From positions 1 to 32,050 of the forward strand of contig CADACB010000029.1 in the NCBI GenBank assembly GCA_902786345.1: a stretch of 32,050 bases of DNA, in the 5' to 3' direction. Below the pieces are notes generated by a model. That model worked only from the letters and a program-made list of their open reading frames with translations. It searched no databases and was not told the origin of the DNA. The number at the start of each line of letters is the position of its first letter. Position 1 is the stretch's first letter. Position numbers and translations under genes: made by a program. Below are positions 17,177 to 26,057 of this stretch, piece after piece. Origin of the DNA: an uncultured Ruminococcus sp. (GTDB lineage: Bacteria; Bacillota; Clostridia; Oscillospirales; Acutalibacteraceae).

Positions 17177-18253
17177 ATGGGAGCTTTAAAGAAGATCAAA
17201 GCGAGAATTCCATGGGGACTGATTTTTAACCTGTTTATTATCGGACTTACTATATTTCTTGTAGTTTATTTTATCTTTTCCAAGGATGGCTTCATTGACT
17301 TGCTCAACAGTGGTATGAAGATAAATGTTCTGTGGCTGATATTGGCAGTGGGGATGCACCTGCTCAATATAGCGATTGATGCTACCATACTATATCTGTT
17401 TGTAAAAGAAAGTACGCCTCATTTCACAGTCGGGAATGCAATAGTTGTGTCAATGGTCGGACAGTTTTATTGTGCAGTAACTCCGGGTGCTTCCGGAGGT
17501 CAGCCAATGCAGGTTCTTTCTATGACGCGAATGGGAGTTAAGGGGGCAAACGGTACAGCAGCACTTATACAGAAATTCCTTGTATGGCAGTTTACACTGA
17601 CAACATACAGTATTGTGGCGATGATCGCAAAGTTCTCAATGTTTGTAGGAAGCCTTGATTTTGCAATGTGGGTGCTTACTGCTATAGGCTTTACCGGACA
17701 GGTCATTACTATTGTAGTGCTTCTTCTGGCATCTTTTAATAAGGCGGTCACATCAAAGGTTATAGGCGGTATATTCAAGCTTCTCGGAAAGTTCCACCTT
17801 ATGAAAAATGTTGATAAGAAAATCAAAAATCTTGATGAAACACTCACTACCTTTCACGATTGCAACAAAGCTCTTAATAAAAACAAAGCACTTGTTGTAA
17901 AGGTATATGTGTTGACATTTGTACAGCTTACGGTATTGTTCCTGATACCGTATTGTATTGCTATGTCATTCGGTAATGAGGGCGTAAATATGTTTGATAT
18001 GATCTGTGCACAGTCATATGTAAGTATGGTTTCCGGGCTTGTTCCTCTTCCGGGCGGATCAGGTGCGGCAGAATACTGCTTCAGCCAGTTCTTTGGTTCA
18101 TTCTTCAGTCCTCAGATGATAAAATCTGCTATCCTGCTCTGGAGAACGATCACCTATTATGCGACTATTATGATCTCTCTGCCGTTTGCAGCAGTAAGAA
18201 AAAAGAAGAATACAGATCAACCTTCAGCTGACAGTAAAACTTTTGCTGAATGA
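17177..18253 (+). CDS. LPG-synthase/AglD-type integral membrane protein
   Basis: This 358-residue membrane protein has eight or so hydrophobic helices and belongs to the family of MprF flippase-like domains (lysylphosphatidylglycerol synthase TM region, UPF0104). Hallmarks are TPGASGGQPMQV (about residue 105) and the C-terminal GLVPLPGGSGAAEY. ATG 17177 is preferred because TGAGGTG lies six bases upstream; the GTG at 17168 overlaps that site. There is no C-terminal aminoacyl-transferase domain, so it is not a complete MprF. Two glycosyltransferases follow, and the next start lies close behind or overlaps its stop. That context suggests it helps move or build a lipid-linked glycoconjugate in the cytoplasmic membrane. 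Confidence 0.85.
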   Translation: MGALKKIKARIPWGLIFNLFIIGLTIFLVVYFIFSKDGFIDLLNSGMKINVLWLILAVGMHLLNIAIDATILYLFVKESTPHFTVGNAIVVSMVGQFYCAVTPGASGGQPMQVLSMTRMGVKGANGTAALIQKFLVWQFTLTTYSIVAMIAKFSMFVGSLDFAMWVLTAIGFTGQVITIVVLLLASFNKAVTSKVIGGIFKLLGKFHLMKNVDKKIKNLDETLTTFHDCNKALNKNKALVVKVYVLTFVQLTVLFLIPYCIAMSFGNEGVNMFDMICAQSYVSMVSGLVPLPGGSGAAEYCFSQFFGSFFSPQMIKSAILLWRTITYYATIMISLPFAAVRKKKNTDQPSADSKTFAE

Positions 18254-18276
18254 TTATGGGTTCCGGAGGAACAGTT

Positions 18277-19221
18277 ATGTGTAAATCATCACCGGCAGTC
18301 AGTGTTGTAATTCCTGTTTATAATTGTGGGGATATGCTCAGACAGTGCCTTGATTCAATAAAAAATCAAAGCCTTGAGAATTTTGAGGTTATAATTGTAA
18401 ATCATTCTTCAACAGATAATTCGCCTGAGATAGCAAGGGAATTTTCTGAAATTGATAACAGATTCAAACTGGTGGAAAATACCGGTACGGGCGGTGCAGG
18501 CAGTAACAGGAATATGGGTGTGGAGCTTGCAAAAGGAGAATATATCTCGTTTATTGACGGAGACGACCGCATTGATGAAAGCTTTCTTGAAAAGCTCTAT
18601 AAGGCAGCAAAGCAAAACGATGCGGATATTGCAGTGTGCGGCTTTTACTACTACTTTCTGAATACAAAAAAAACAGAACGCGATGCTCCGCCGCCTGAAA
18701 AAGTGTTTGACCGTGACGAGGCTCTTTCGTGCCTGTTGAAGGACAAATATATGAGATTCTTTCTCTGGAATAAGCTGTGGAAAAGAACGCTCTTTACACA
18801 GAACAATATAAAAATTCCGGATATGTATTATGAAGACGCCGTTGTAACGCCAAGGCTGTTTTATTATGCAGAACGCATTGTTTCTCTGAACTACTGCGGA
18901 TATTACTATACAAGGTCATTTTCAAAATATACTGAAGTGAAAATGACTGCACAGCGTGCAAATGATTATGTCAATACGATTCCAATGATAAGACTTTTCC
19001 TTGAAGAACAGGGTTGTTATGAAAAATTCAAGGGCAGCTTCAGAACGCATATTTTTCATGTTTATTTTGCAGTTCCGTTTGTTGTAAGACAAAGCTCCCC
19101 TGAAAATAAGAAACCAAACCGTGAAAATATCAGGGCAGCAAGAGCAAAGATCAGACTGTGCTGTAAGGTGAGCTTTGATAAGCTCAGAGCTTACGATCTT
19201 GACAAGCCTGTCATAGAATAA
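18277..19221 (+). CDS. Family 2 glycosyltransferase
   Basis: This is an inverting GT-A glycosyltransferase of family GT2, 314 residues. ATG 18277 follows GGAGGA (18265-18270) by six bases; an earlier ATG at 18250 overlaps the upstream stop but has no spaced site. The N-terminal fold opens with VSVVIPVYNCGDMLRQCLDS, the nucleotide-sugar binding strand. The metal-binding DxD lies in FIDGDDRID (D94-D97). A conserved WNKLWKR and a YYEDAV motif follow, typical of the EpsJ/WcaA-like group, where the Glu-Asp may supply the base. No membrane anchor is visible. It is probably co-transcribed with the membrane protein before it and the glycosyltransferase after it. Confidence 0.88.
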   Translation: MCKSSPAVSVVIPVYNCGDMLRQCLDSIKNQSLENFEVIIVNHSSTDNSPEIAREFSEIDNRFKLVENTGTGGAGSNRNMGVELAKGEYISFIDGDDRIDESFLEKLYKAAKQNDADIAVCGFYYYFLNTKKTERDAPPPEKVFDRDEALSCLLKDKYMRFFLWNKLWKRTLFTQNNIKIPDMYYEDAVVTPRLFYYAERIVSLNYCGYYYTRSFSKYTEVKMTAQRANDYVNTIPMIRLFLEEQGCYEKFKGSFRTHIFHVYFAVPFVVRQSSPENKKPNRENIRAARAKIRLCCKVSFDKLRAYDLDKPVIE

Positions 19222-19236
19222 CAATGAGGTGATTTT

Positions 19237-20229
19237 TTGAACGATACACCTAAGATTTCGGTGATTGTACCGATATATAATGTTGAAAAATATATCAGAC
19301 GTTGTCTTGAAACTATTCAGGCTCAGACCTTTACAGACTTTGAGGCTTTGCTGATTGATGATGATTCACCCGACGGCAGTGCAAAAATTGCCGAAGAATT
19401 TTGTATGAAGGATGAACGTTTCAAATATTTTCATAAGGAAAACGGCGGACTGTCTGATGCAAGAAACTATGGACTTGAGCGTGCAAGGGGAGAATATATA
19501 TCTTTTATTGACAGCGATGATTATATACATAAGGATTTTCTTAAGATAATGTATAATGAGTGTGTTGATAATGATGCAGATATGTCATATTGCAGATTCA
19601 AATATTCATATTTCAATACAGGTATAACTCTTGCAATGCCTTTTTCGGCAAAAAAAGAGGTTATGAAAAAAGAAGACGCATTGAATATACTTATTAAAGA
19701 TAATTATCTTCACAGCTATGCGTGGAACAAGCTTTATAAGGCAAAGCTTTTCAGTGAAAATAAAATAAGCTATCCTGATATGTATTTTGAGGATATAGCT
19801 ACAAGCGGCAGACTGCTTTATAATTCTAACAAAATTGCCATCAGCAATAAATATCTTTATTATTACGCAAAAAGATTCGGCAGCATTATGAGTACGATGA
19901 ATGCCGAAAAGCTGAACGATTACTGGCTTTCTGTTCTTATTGTCAGAAATTACATACAGTATGTAGGTGAGTATGAAAAATATAAGGTTTCAGTAAACAG
20001 TTTTGCGAGAAAGGCTCATTTACTGAATATGTATTCCATTGTACGTCAGCACCTTATACATTTGGATTTCAGAAAAATGAAACATAACTTTAACATAAAC
20101 CGCGATATTTACAGGTATATTATATCTGAGGAATATGAAGCAACCGGAGGGATTCCTGAGCTGCCTTATAAGCTTTTACAGCCCGGTTGGAAAAACAAAG
20201 AAAAAAAAGAAAAAAAGTTTCCACAATAA
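19237..20229 (+). CDS. Family 2 glycosyltransferase
   Basis: A second GT2 enzyme, 330 residues, paralogous to the one before it. TTG 19237 is placed by ATGAGGTGA a few bases upstream. It begins ISVIVPIYNVEKYIRRCLE, with the sugar-nucleotide site at LLIDDDSPDGS and DxD in FIDSDDYIH (D92-D95). SYAWNKLYK and MYFEDIA match the WNKL and YED motifs of the first enzyme, so the pair probably arose by duplication and adds successive sugars. The end is very Lys-rich (KNKEKKEKK). It is followed within 65 bases by a large stem-loop terminator. Confidence 0.9.
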   Translation: MNDTPKISVIVPIYNVEKYIRRCLETIQAQTFTDFEALLIDDDSPDGSAKIAEEFCMKDERFKYFHKENGGLSDARNYGLERARGEYISFIDSDDYIHKDFLKIMYNECVDNDADMSYCRFKYSYFNTGITLAMPFSAKKEVMKKEDALNILIKDNYLHSYAWNKLYKAKLFSENKISYPDMYFEDIATSGRLLYNSNKIAISNKYLYYYAKRFGSIMSTMNAEKLNDYWLSVLIVRNYIQYVGEYEKYKVSVNSFARKAHLLNMYSIVRQHLIHLDFRKMKHNFNINRDIYRYIISEEYEATGGIPELPYKLLQPGWKNKEKKEKKFPQ

Positions 20230-20293
20230 ACAGAAGTACCCGTGTTTTCTTTTGTAAATATTTTCAGTTTCCGGCAGGAAAACAATAAATAAA

Positions 20294-20357
20294 ACAGCCA
20301 CAGCTGTTTTCAGATCACCCTTCTTTGATCTGTAACAAAGCTGTGGCTGTAATTTTT
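20294..20357. terminator. Nested palindromic terminator between convergent genes
   Basis: ACAGCCACAGCT (20294-20305) pairs perfectly with AGCTGTGGCTGT (20339-20350). Inside it, CAGATCA (20311-20317) pairs with TGATCTG (20326-20332). The outer stem is followed by AATTTTTT on the + strand and by T-rich sequence on the - strand. It can therefore stop the glycosyltransferase transcript and the convergent tmcAL transcript. Confidence 0.85.
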
Positions 20358-20525
20358 TGCAAGCAATATCAGAAAGGCCCGTTCCCATCTCTATATTGTG
20401 CAATTATTATATTACTCTAAAGAAAATAAAAAGTCAATGAAAAAAGATATACTTAATTTAAAAAAATATAAAACACTTTTTATGCATAATAACGATAAAA
20501 ATATTAAACATAGTATGTTGTATAT

Positions 20526-21725
20526 TCAAATCTTTCTGCAATTTACAATTACCGGATTGTCCCGCATATTGCTGCCGCAAGGTGTGACTGTACTTCCGGA
20601 CAAGGCATATATATCATCACACCTGCATTCTGTTTCATACATTCTTTTTGCGGCTTTAGATAAACCCGAAGTATCCGAATATTTTATAATAACAGGGAGA
20701 AGTGAATGTTTTTTCATTTCTTTAAGAGCTTTTCTGCCGTTGTCATTAAAGCCGAGAATTTTTATATATTGAGGTTCTGTATTAAAATCGTCAGAACTAA
20801 GTCCCAGCAGTGAATGTATTATGCTTCTTCTTATTCTTGACATAGTGTATCGCTTGCATTTTGTCATTTGTAATATTTCTTCAACAGTATTGCAGCTTCT
20901 TACGGCTTTGATAAGTCTGTTTTCAAGGCCTTCGCTCATATCGGGAAGTTTTGAAAAGTCTTCTGTTGACATTGATCTCATTCGATAGAGAATAGTTCTT
21001 TCAAGAACCGAAAGTCTGCCGCCGTGAGGAAACGTTGAATTATTGTAAAGCTCAGATGTGTTTTCAGGAATATATTTATTTATGCTTTCTCCGGCGTATA
21101 AAAGCTGTCTGAGTCTGGACGCAGAGGCAAAGCAGTCTTCTGTTTGGGTGCTGTCGTGGGACGTGCCAACACGCTGTATGGTGTGGGGAGCAATATTGCT
21201 GTGTGATCTTAAAAGTGAATTAATGTATTCGATTGCAAGAATATTGTTCGGTTCTTTTAATATATCAGAAATTTCTCTGCCATAAACGTCCTTTACGGCG
21301 TTTTCTCTGGCGGCTGCGAATGTAAGTCCTTCTGAAAGGTAATGGTGAAGGGGTTCTTTCACAGAATTATTCTTTACAGCTTCTGCGGCATATGAAAGCT
21401 TTTCCACGTTTCCGCATTCACTGCCAAAATAAAGTCTGCTGCATATTCCGAGCGAGTTAAGGATATGCACGCCGCCTCGTGCAAAGCTCTCTGCACCTGA
21501 ACACGCATATATTACAGGCAATTCAATTACAAGATCCACTCCGTTTTCAAGTGCGGCTTTTGTTCGCAGATGCTTATTTATTATTGCCGGGTCACCTCTT
21601 TGAGTGAAATTTCCGCTCATACACGCTATTATACATTTGCTGCCTTCTTCTCTGATTTTTTCAAGCATATATTTATGCCCGTTATGAAAGGGGTTATATT
21701 CGCAGATCAATCCTGCTGCATTCAT
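20526..21725 (-). CDS. tmcAL: tRNA(Met) cytidine acetate ligase TmcAL (YlbM family)
   Basis: This enzyme makes N4-acetylcytidine at the wobble base of elongator tRNA-Met, using acetate and ATP through acetyl-AMP. ATG 21725 (CCGGAGCTGATCAAA upstream) starts MNAAGLICEYNPFHNGHKYML, the nucleotidyltransferase core with the HxGH-like HNGH (H14-H17). SGNFTQRGDPAIINK and LPVIYACSGAESFARGG are signature stretches of the family. The length of 399 residues is normal. An earlier in-frame ATG (21779) lacks a ribosome site. It diverges from ackA, whose product makes acetate and ATP, both substrates of this enzyme. Confidence 0.93.
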   Translation of the reverse strand: MNAAGLICEYNPFHNGHKYMLEKIREEGSKCIIACMSGNFTQRGDPAIINKHLRTKAALENGVDLVIELPVIYACSGAESFARGGVHILNSLGICSRLYFGSECGNVEKLSYAAEAVKNNSVKEPLHHYLSEGLTFAAARENAVKDVYGREISDILKEPNNILAIEYINSLLRSHSNIAPHTIQRVGTSHDSTQTEDCFASASRLRQLLYAGESINKYIPENTSELYNNSTFPHGGRLSVLERTILYRMRSMSTEDFSKLPDMSEGLENRLIKAVRSCNTVEEILQMTKCKRYTMSRIRRSIIHSLLGLSSDDFNTEPQYIKILGFNDNGRKALKEMKKHSLLPVIIKYSDTSGLSKAAKRMYETECRCDDIYALSGSTVTPCGSNMRDNPVIVNCRKI

Positions 21726-21786
21726 TTTGATCAGCTCCGGTGCTTTTATTTTTATAAAAAATATGTTTATAATTGCCAAAAAGATG

Positions 21787-21815
21787 TTGAATTTATCCGA
21801 CCTTTGTATTATTAT
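21787..21815 (+). promoter_or_regulatory. Sigma-A promoter for ackA
   Basis: TTGAAT (21787-21792), 17 bases and TATTAT (21810-21815) read as a good promoter. A second -10-like TATAAT at 21823-21828 has no partner at the right spacing. The leader would be about 40 bases, with no riboswitch-sized structure. Confidence 0.6.
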
Positions 21816-21863
21816 TATAGTATATAATTTTAAATTTGCAAACAGTAACAGGAGGACAATTAA

Positions 21864-23063
21864 ATGAAAATTCTTGTAATTAATGCAGGCAGCTCATCAA
21901 TGAAATATCAGCTTATTGATATGAAGGATGAAAGCGTACTTGCAAAGGGAAACTGCGAAAGAATAGGTGCCGGTGGTCATTTTAAGCATTCAACAGGTGA
22001 CGGCAGGGTGTATGAAACAGACGTTGTAATGAACAATCATACAGAGGCGTTTGTTCAGATAAAAAATGCGCTTCTAAGTGATGAATATGGTGTTATAAAG
22101 CAGCTTGATGAAGTTTCTGCCATCGGTCACAGAATTGTGCAGGGCGGTGCACTGTTTAGTGAATCCTGTATTGTAACCGAAGATGTTATCAAGGGTATTG
22201 AAAGTCTTATACCTCTTGCACCTCTTCACAATGCGGCACACGTTCAGGGAATCAGAGCGTGTCTTGAGGTTTTTGGAAAGGATGTTCCCGAGGTTGTTGT
22301 ATTTGATACGGCTTTCCATTCCACAATGCCTGAAAAAGCATTTATATATCCTGTACCTTATGAATATTATGAAAAGTATGCTGTTCGCCGTTATGGTTTT
22401 CACGGTACATCACACAGATATGTTTCACACAGATGTGCGGAGCTTATGGGTAAGGATATAAAGGATCTTAAAATTATAACCTGTCATCTTGGAAACGGTT
22501 CATCAATAACCGCTATCAAGGGAGGCAAGGTTGTTGACACAAGTATGGGACTTACTCCCCTTGATGGTATTATGATGGGTACAAGAACAGGATCACTTGA
22601 TCCATCTGTTGTTACCTTTATTGCAGAGCAGGAGCATATTTCACCTGCTGAAATGGATACTCTTCTTAATAAGAAGTCAGGTTTTCTTGGAATATCCGGA
22701 ATTTCTTCTGACGACAGAGATGTTTGTGCAGCGGCTGAGTCCGGCAACGAGAGGGCAAAGCTTGCAATCGAAATTCTTGAGTATGATATTCTTAAGTATA
22801 TTGGCAGCTATACTGCTGTTCTTGGAGGAGTTGACGCGATTGTATTCACAGCAGGTATAGGAGAGAATCAGTATACACATCGTGAGAATGTATGCCATAA
22901 TCTTGAATTTATGGGTGTTAAGATAGATGACGAGGTAAACAAGAAAGCAGTCAGGGGAGTTGAAAGCAAGATCTCAACTGATGAGTCTTCTGTTGACGTA
23001 TTTGTTATTCCTACTAACGAGGAGCTTGTCATCGCAAGAGACACAATGGCATTGGTTAAATAA
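21864..23063 (+). CDS. ackA: Acetate kinase
   Basis: This is a complete 399-residue acetate kinase, which interconverts acetyl phosphate plus ADP with acetate plus ATP in the cytosol, the last step of fermentative ATP formation. The start follows AGGAGG by eight bases. Family motifs are all present: NAGSSSMKY at the start (phosphate loop), GHRIVQGG, DTAFHSTMP (catalytic Asp), RYGFHGTSH (active-site His), CHLGNGSS and FTAGIGEN near the end (adenosine site). No phosphotransacetylase gene adjoins it here. It has its own promoter and terminator, so it is monocistronic. Confidence 0.97.
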   Translation: MKILVINAGSSSMKYQLIDMKDESVLAKGNCERIGAGGHFKHSTGDGRVYETDVVMNNHTEAFVQIKNALLSDEYGVIKQLDEVSAIGHRIVQGGALFSESCIVTEDVIKGIESLIPLAPLHNAAHVQGIRACLEVFGKDVPEVVVFDTAFHSTMPEKAFIYPVPYEYYEKYAVRRYGFHGTSHRYVSHRCAELMGKDIKDLKIITCHLGNGSSITAIKGGKVVDTSMGLTPLDGIMMGTRTGSLDPSVVTFIAEQEHISPAEMDTLLNKKSGFLGISGISSDDRDVCAAAESGNERAKLAIEILEYDILKYIGSYTAVLGGVDAIVFTAGIGENQYTHRENVCHNLEFMGVKIDDEVNKKAVRGVESKISTDESSVDVFVIPTNEELVIARDTMALVK

Positions 23064-23128
23064 GTTTTTAATCTGAATTGGCAGGAAATCTTCCGTTTTA
23101 AGACGGTGGGATGAATACTTCTGAGAAT

Positions 23129-23167
23129 GAAAAAGTTGGTGAAGGTCTTGTTTTCACCGACTTTTTT
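23129..23167 (+). terminator. Rho-independent terminator after ackA
   Basis: AAAGTTGGTGAA pairs with TTCACCGACTTT (one T-G wobble) around a short loop and is followed by TTTT. It sits 66 bases past the ackA stop. Confidence 0.85.
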
Positions 23168-23325
23168 ATATGTGTGACGGGAGTATCCGGAATTTGTAAT
23201 TCAAAGCACTGAGGACGTGTACAGAAGTTTATATTAAAACAGAGCTTATTGCGTTTTGAGCCTGGTGCGGCGTCTGCCGCATTTGGTTTAATAAAAAAGG
23301 ATTACAGAAAAGGAATGTGTAAAAA

Positions 23326-24162
23326 ATGAAATACAACATTACACAGCGTGGGGCAGAAATTGAAATTGGCAGCTGCTTTGATTTGAAAAATACCTTTGAC
23401 TGCGGACAATGCTTTCGCTGGAATGAAAATCCTGACGGTTCATACAGTGGAATTGTAAAAAACAGGGATGTAAGAATTTTTCGTGACGGAAATTGCGTAG
23501 TCATTGAGAACTGCACAAATGAGGATTTTGATGGTATCTGGAAAAAATATTTTGATCTTGATACAAGCTATGACAATATACGTATGGAGATAACTCAGCT
23601 TTGCCCGTCATTGAAATGTGCAGTTGACAGTATCAACGGAATAAGAATACTTAATCAGGAGCCTTGGGAAGCGTTGTGCTCTTTTATAATTTCACAGAAT
23701 AATAATATACCGAGAATTAAAGGAATAGTATCAAGATTGTGTGAGGGCTTCGGAGATAAATGCGGCATCGGTTATACATTTCCTTCGGCACAGGTTATCG
23801 GCAGGCTTGAAGCTGATGATCTTGCACCGCTGAGGGCGGGTTTCCGGGCAAGATATATAATTGATGCGGCAAGAAAGGTATCAGACGGGAGTGTTGATTT
23901 GGAAAAAATGTATTATGCTCCTATTGCCGACTGCAGAAAAGAGCTTATGACTATTGTGGGAGTAGGTGCTAAGGTGGCGGAATGTACACTGTTATATGGT
24001 CTGCACAGGCTTGAAGCATTTCCGGTTGATGTGTGGATGAAAAAGGCACTTGCCGATCAATTCAGCGGAATCAGTGTTCAGTCTCTGGGAAGATATGCAG
24101 GCATTGCACAGCAGTATATTTTTCATTACACCAGAAGTAAGGCGGCTGCAATTAATTCATAA
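23326..24162 (+). CDS. OGG1-type 8-oxoguanine DNA glycosylase / lyase
   Basis: This 278-residue protein removes oxidised guanine from DNA in base-excision repair. It resembles OGG1 rather than MutM. The N-terminal beta domain contains FDCGQCFRW. The helical core contains SFIISQNNNIPRIKGI. The helix-hairpin-helix reads IVGVGAKVAECTLLYGL, with the Schiff-base Lys216, and the catalytic Asp235 is in FPVDVWMKK. The Lys-to-Asp spacing of 19 residues equals that of human OGG1 (K249, D268). No iron-sulfur cluster is expected in this type. The start follows AAAAGGAA. It stands alone, between the ackA terminator and the trp leader. Confidence 0.9.
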   Translation: MKYNITQRGAEIEIGSCFDLKNTFDCGQCFRWNENPDGSYSGIVKNRDVRIFRDGNCVVIENCTNEDFDGIWKKYFDLDTSYDNIRMEITQLCPSLKCAVDSINGIRILNQEPWEALCSFIISQNNNIPRIKGIVSRLCEGFGDKCGIGYTFPSAQVIGRLEADDLAPLRAGFRARYIIDAARKVSDGSVDLEKMYYAPIADCRKELMTIVGVGAKVAECTLLYGLHRLEAFPVDVWMKKALADQFSGISVQSLGRYAGIAQQYIFHYTRSKAAAINS

Positions 24163-24222
24163 ATTCTTTAAAATGACAGCAGTTTGTATGGTTTGCCGGA
24201 TGTTTATTGATAAATATAAGTA

Positions 24223-24251
24223 TTGACAAGAAAAAAAATACGTGATATAAT
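24223..24251 (+). promoter_or_regulatory. Consensus sigma-A promoter of the trp operon
   Basis: TTGACA (24223-24228) and TATAAT (24246-24251), 17 bases apart, match the consensus at every position. Transcription should start near 24258, at the foot of the T-box leader. Such a strong promoter suggests that control is left to the leader. Confidence 0.9.
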
Positions 24252-24257
24252 TCTCAC

Positions 24258-24556
24258 TGTAAAAATAAGTTAAACCGTTGAGGCGGAGATAACGGCAATT
24301 ATGCCTTTACAGAGAGTCTGTTGTGCTGAGAGACAGACAGGAAACAGGTTGTCAAATGGACCGCTGAGGGCACAGTCAAACGATGTGATTCGGAGTATTC
24401 TGTGACGTTGTAGGCAGACGTTATTTGCCGGGGATATGATGGTATCCTGCTAAGAGTACGGCAGACCGTAAATTAAGGTGGCACCGCGGATAATGTTTTT
24501 TATTCGTCCTTAACAGATTAAGTTTTTCTTATTCTGTTAAGGATGTTTTGTTTTTA
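24258..24556 (+). promoter_or_regulatory. T-box leader sensing tRNA-Trp
   Basis: This leader binds uncharged tRNA-Trp to permit transcription of the trp genes. The conserved T-box AAGGTGGCACCGCGG is at 24475-24489. Its UGGC bulge would pair with tRNA 3' end GCCA, matching the G73 discriminator usual for bacterial tRNA-Trp. Stem I lies roughly at 24280-24440, with AGAGAGTCTGTTGTGCTGAGAGACAG in its distal part, split here in prose as AGAGAGTCTG then TGCTGAGAGA. The likely specifier is TGG at 24357-24359 within CAAATGGACC. The competing terminator is TCCTTAACAGA (24507-24517) with TCTGTTAAGGA (24533-24543) and a T-rich tail. There is no second T-box. Confidence 0.92.
24507..24556 (+). terminator. 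T-box-controlled terminator ahead of trpE
   Basis: Eleven perfect base pairs, TCCTTAACAGA with TCTGTTAAGGA, close a 15-base loop and are followed by TGTTTTGTTTTT. The left arm lies just beyond the T-box sequence, so the antiterminator and this hairpin should be mutually exclusive. Confidence 0.88.
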
Positions 24557-24590
24557 AAGGAATAAATGATAAAATATGGGAGGTATTTGT

Positions 24591-26057
24591 ATGAACATAT
24601 TTCCGGTTTATGAGGATGTAAAAAAAATTGCAGAAAGCGGTGAATACAGGGTTCTTCCGGTAAGCTGTGAGCTTTTGTCGGATTTTACAACGCCGATAGA
24701 AGTTATGAGGATATTAAAAAATGTTTCTACACACTGCTATATGTTGGAATCAGCACAGGCAAATGAACAATGGGGAAGATATACATTTCTTGGGTTTGAT
24801 CCCAAAATGGAGATTACGTGTATCGACGGCTGTCTGAAGGCTGATAATCTTACATTAAAAACGGATGATCCCTCAAAATATCTTCGTCAGATACTTTCTG
24901 AATATAAAAGTCCCCGGTTTGATTATCTGCCCCCGTTTACGGGCGGTCTGGTAGGATATTTTTCGTATGACTATATCGGTTACAGTGAACCTGCTGTGAG
25001 ATGCAGAACAGAGGACAGCGAGAAATTTAAGGATGTAGATCTGATGCTGTTTGATAAGGTTATTGCCTTTGACAATGTAAAGCAGAAAATAATTCTTATT
25101 GTTAATATGAAATTGGATGATATTCAGACAGGTTATCATAAAGCAGTTATGGAATTAAAGCAGCTTTCTGACCTGCTTCATTACGGAGAAAAGCAGAAAG
25201 AAAAGCCCGGAAAGCTTTTGAGTGACGTAACACCGTTGTTCAGCAAGGAACAGTATTGCAGTATGGTTGAGAAGGCAAAGCACCATATTTATGAGGGTGA
25301 TATTTTTCAGATTGTGCTTTCAAACAGGCTGAGTGCAGATTTTGAAGGAAGCCTGTTTGATACATACCGTGTTCTAAGAACCTTGAATCCATCACCTTAT
25401 ATGTTTTATTTTTCCGGAACTGATGTTGAGGTGGCAGGTGCTTCGCCGGAAACCTTAGTCAAGCTTGAAAACGGTGTGCTGCATACATTTCCGCTTGCAG
25501 GAACACGGCCAAGGGGTAAAACAGACAGTGAAGACAAGGCTCTTGAAGAAGAGCTGCTCTCTGATGAAAAAGAGCTGGCTGAACATAATATGCTTGTGGA
25601 TCTTGGCAGAAATGATTTAGGAAGAATAAGTCAGTTTGGTAGTGTGGAGGTTGAAAGGCTGCATTCGATCGAGCGGTATTCACACGTTATGCATATAGGC
25701 TCAACTGTAAGAGGAACAATAAGAAATGATAAAGACGCCTTGGATGCCGTTGCAGCTGTATTGCCGGCAGGAACACTTTCGGGCGCACCCAAAATAAGAG
25801 CTTGTCAGCTTATTGGAGAGCTTGAAAATAATAAGCGCGGAATATATGGGGGAGCAATAGGCTATATTGATTTTACGGGAAATATGGATACCTGTATTGC
25901 AATACGTATTGCATATAAGAAAAACGGCAGGGTATTTGTAAGAAGCGGTGCAGGAATAGTTGCCGATTCTGAGGCTGAAAAGGAATTTGAAGAATGTATT
26001 AATAAAGCAAAATCCTGTCTTAAAGCATTGGAACTTGCACAGGAGGCAGAGGAATGA
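24591..26057 (+). CDS. trpE: Anthranilate synthase component I
   Basis: TrpE converts chorismate and ammonia (from TrpG) to anthranilate, the first committed step of tryptophan synthesis. ATG 24591 is preferred because GGGAGG sits seven bases upstream; the ATG at 24576 overlaps that site. The 488-residue protein keeps the tryptophan feedback site, MLESA (E53, S54), and chorismate-binding motifs such as GDIFQIVLSN, PSPYMFYF, AGTRPRG, DLGRNDLG and AGTLSGAPK. The ending FVRSGAGIVADS is standard. It overlaps trpG by four bases. It is regulated by the T-box leader and, by family knowledge, by product inhibition. Confidence 0.97.
   Translation: MNIFPVYEDVKKIAESGEYRVLPVSCELLSDFTTPIEVMRILKNVSTHCYMLESAQANEQWGRYTFLGFDPKMEITCIDGCLKADNLTLKTDDPSKYLRQILSEYKSPRFDYLPPFTGGLVGYFSYDYIGYSEPAVRCRTEDSEKFKDVDLMLFDKVIAFDNVKQKIILIVNMKLDDIQTGYHKAVMELKQLSDLLHYGEKQKEKPGKLLSDVTPLFSKEQYCSMVEKAKHHIYEGDIFQIVLSNRLSADFEGSLFDTYRVLRTLNPSPYMFYFSGTDVEVAGASPETLVKLENGVLHTFPLAGTRPRGKTDSEDKALEEELLSDEKELAEHNMLVDLGRNDLGRISQFGSVEVERLHSIERYSHVMHIGSTVRGTIRNDKDALDAVAAVLPAGTLSGAPKIRACQLIGELENNKRGIYGGAIGYIDFTGNMDTCIAIRIAYKKNGRVFVRSGAGIVADSEAEKEFEECINKAKSCLKALELAQEAEE

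Noticed and set aside
23266-23281. TGCGGC-gtct-GCCGCA hairpin upstream of the DNA glycosylase
   Set aside because: Only six pairs and no T-run follow, so I do not call it a terminator or a riboswitch.
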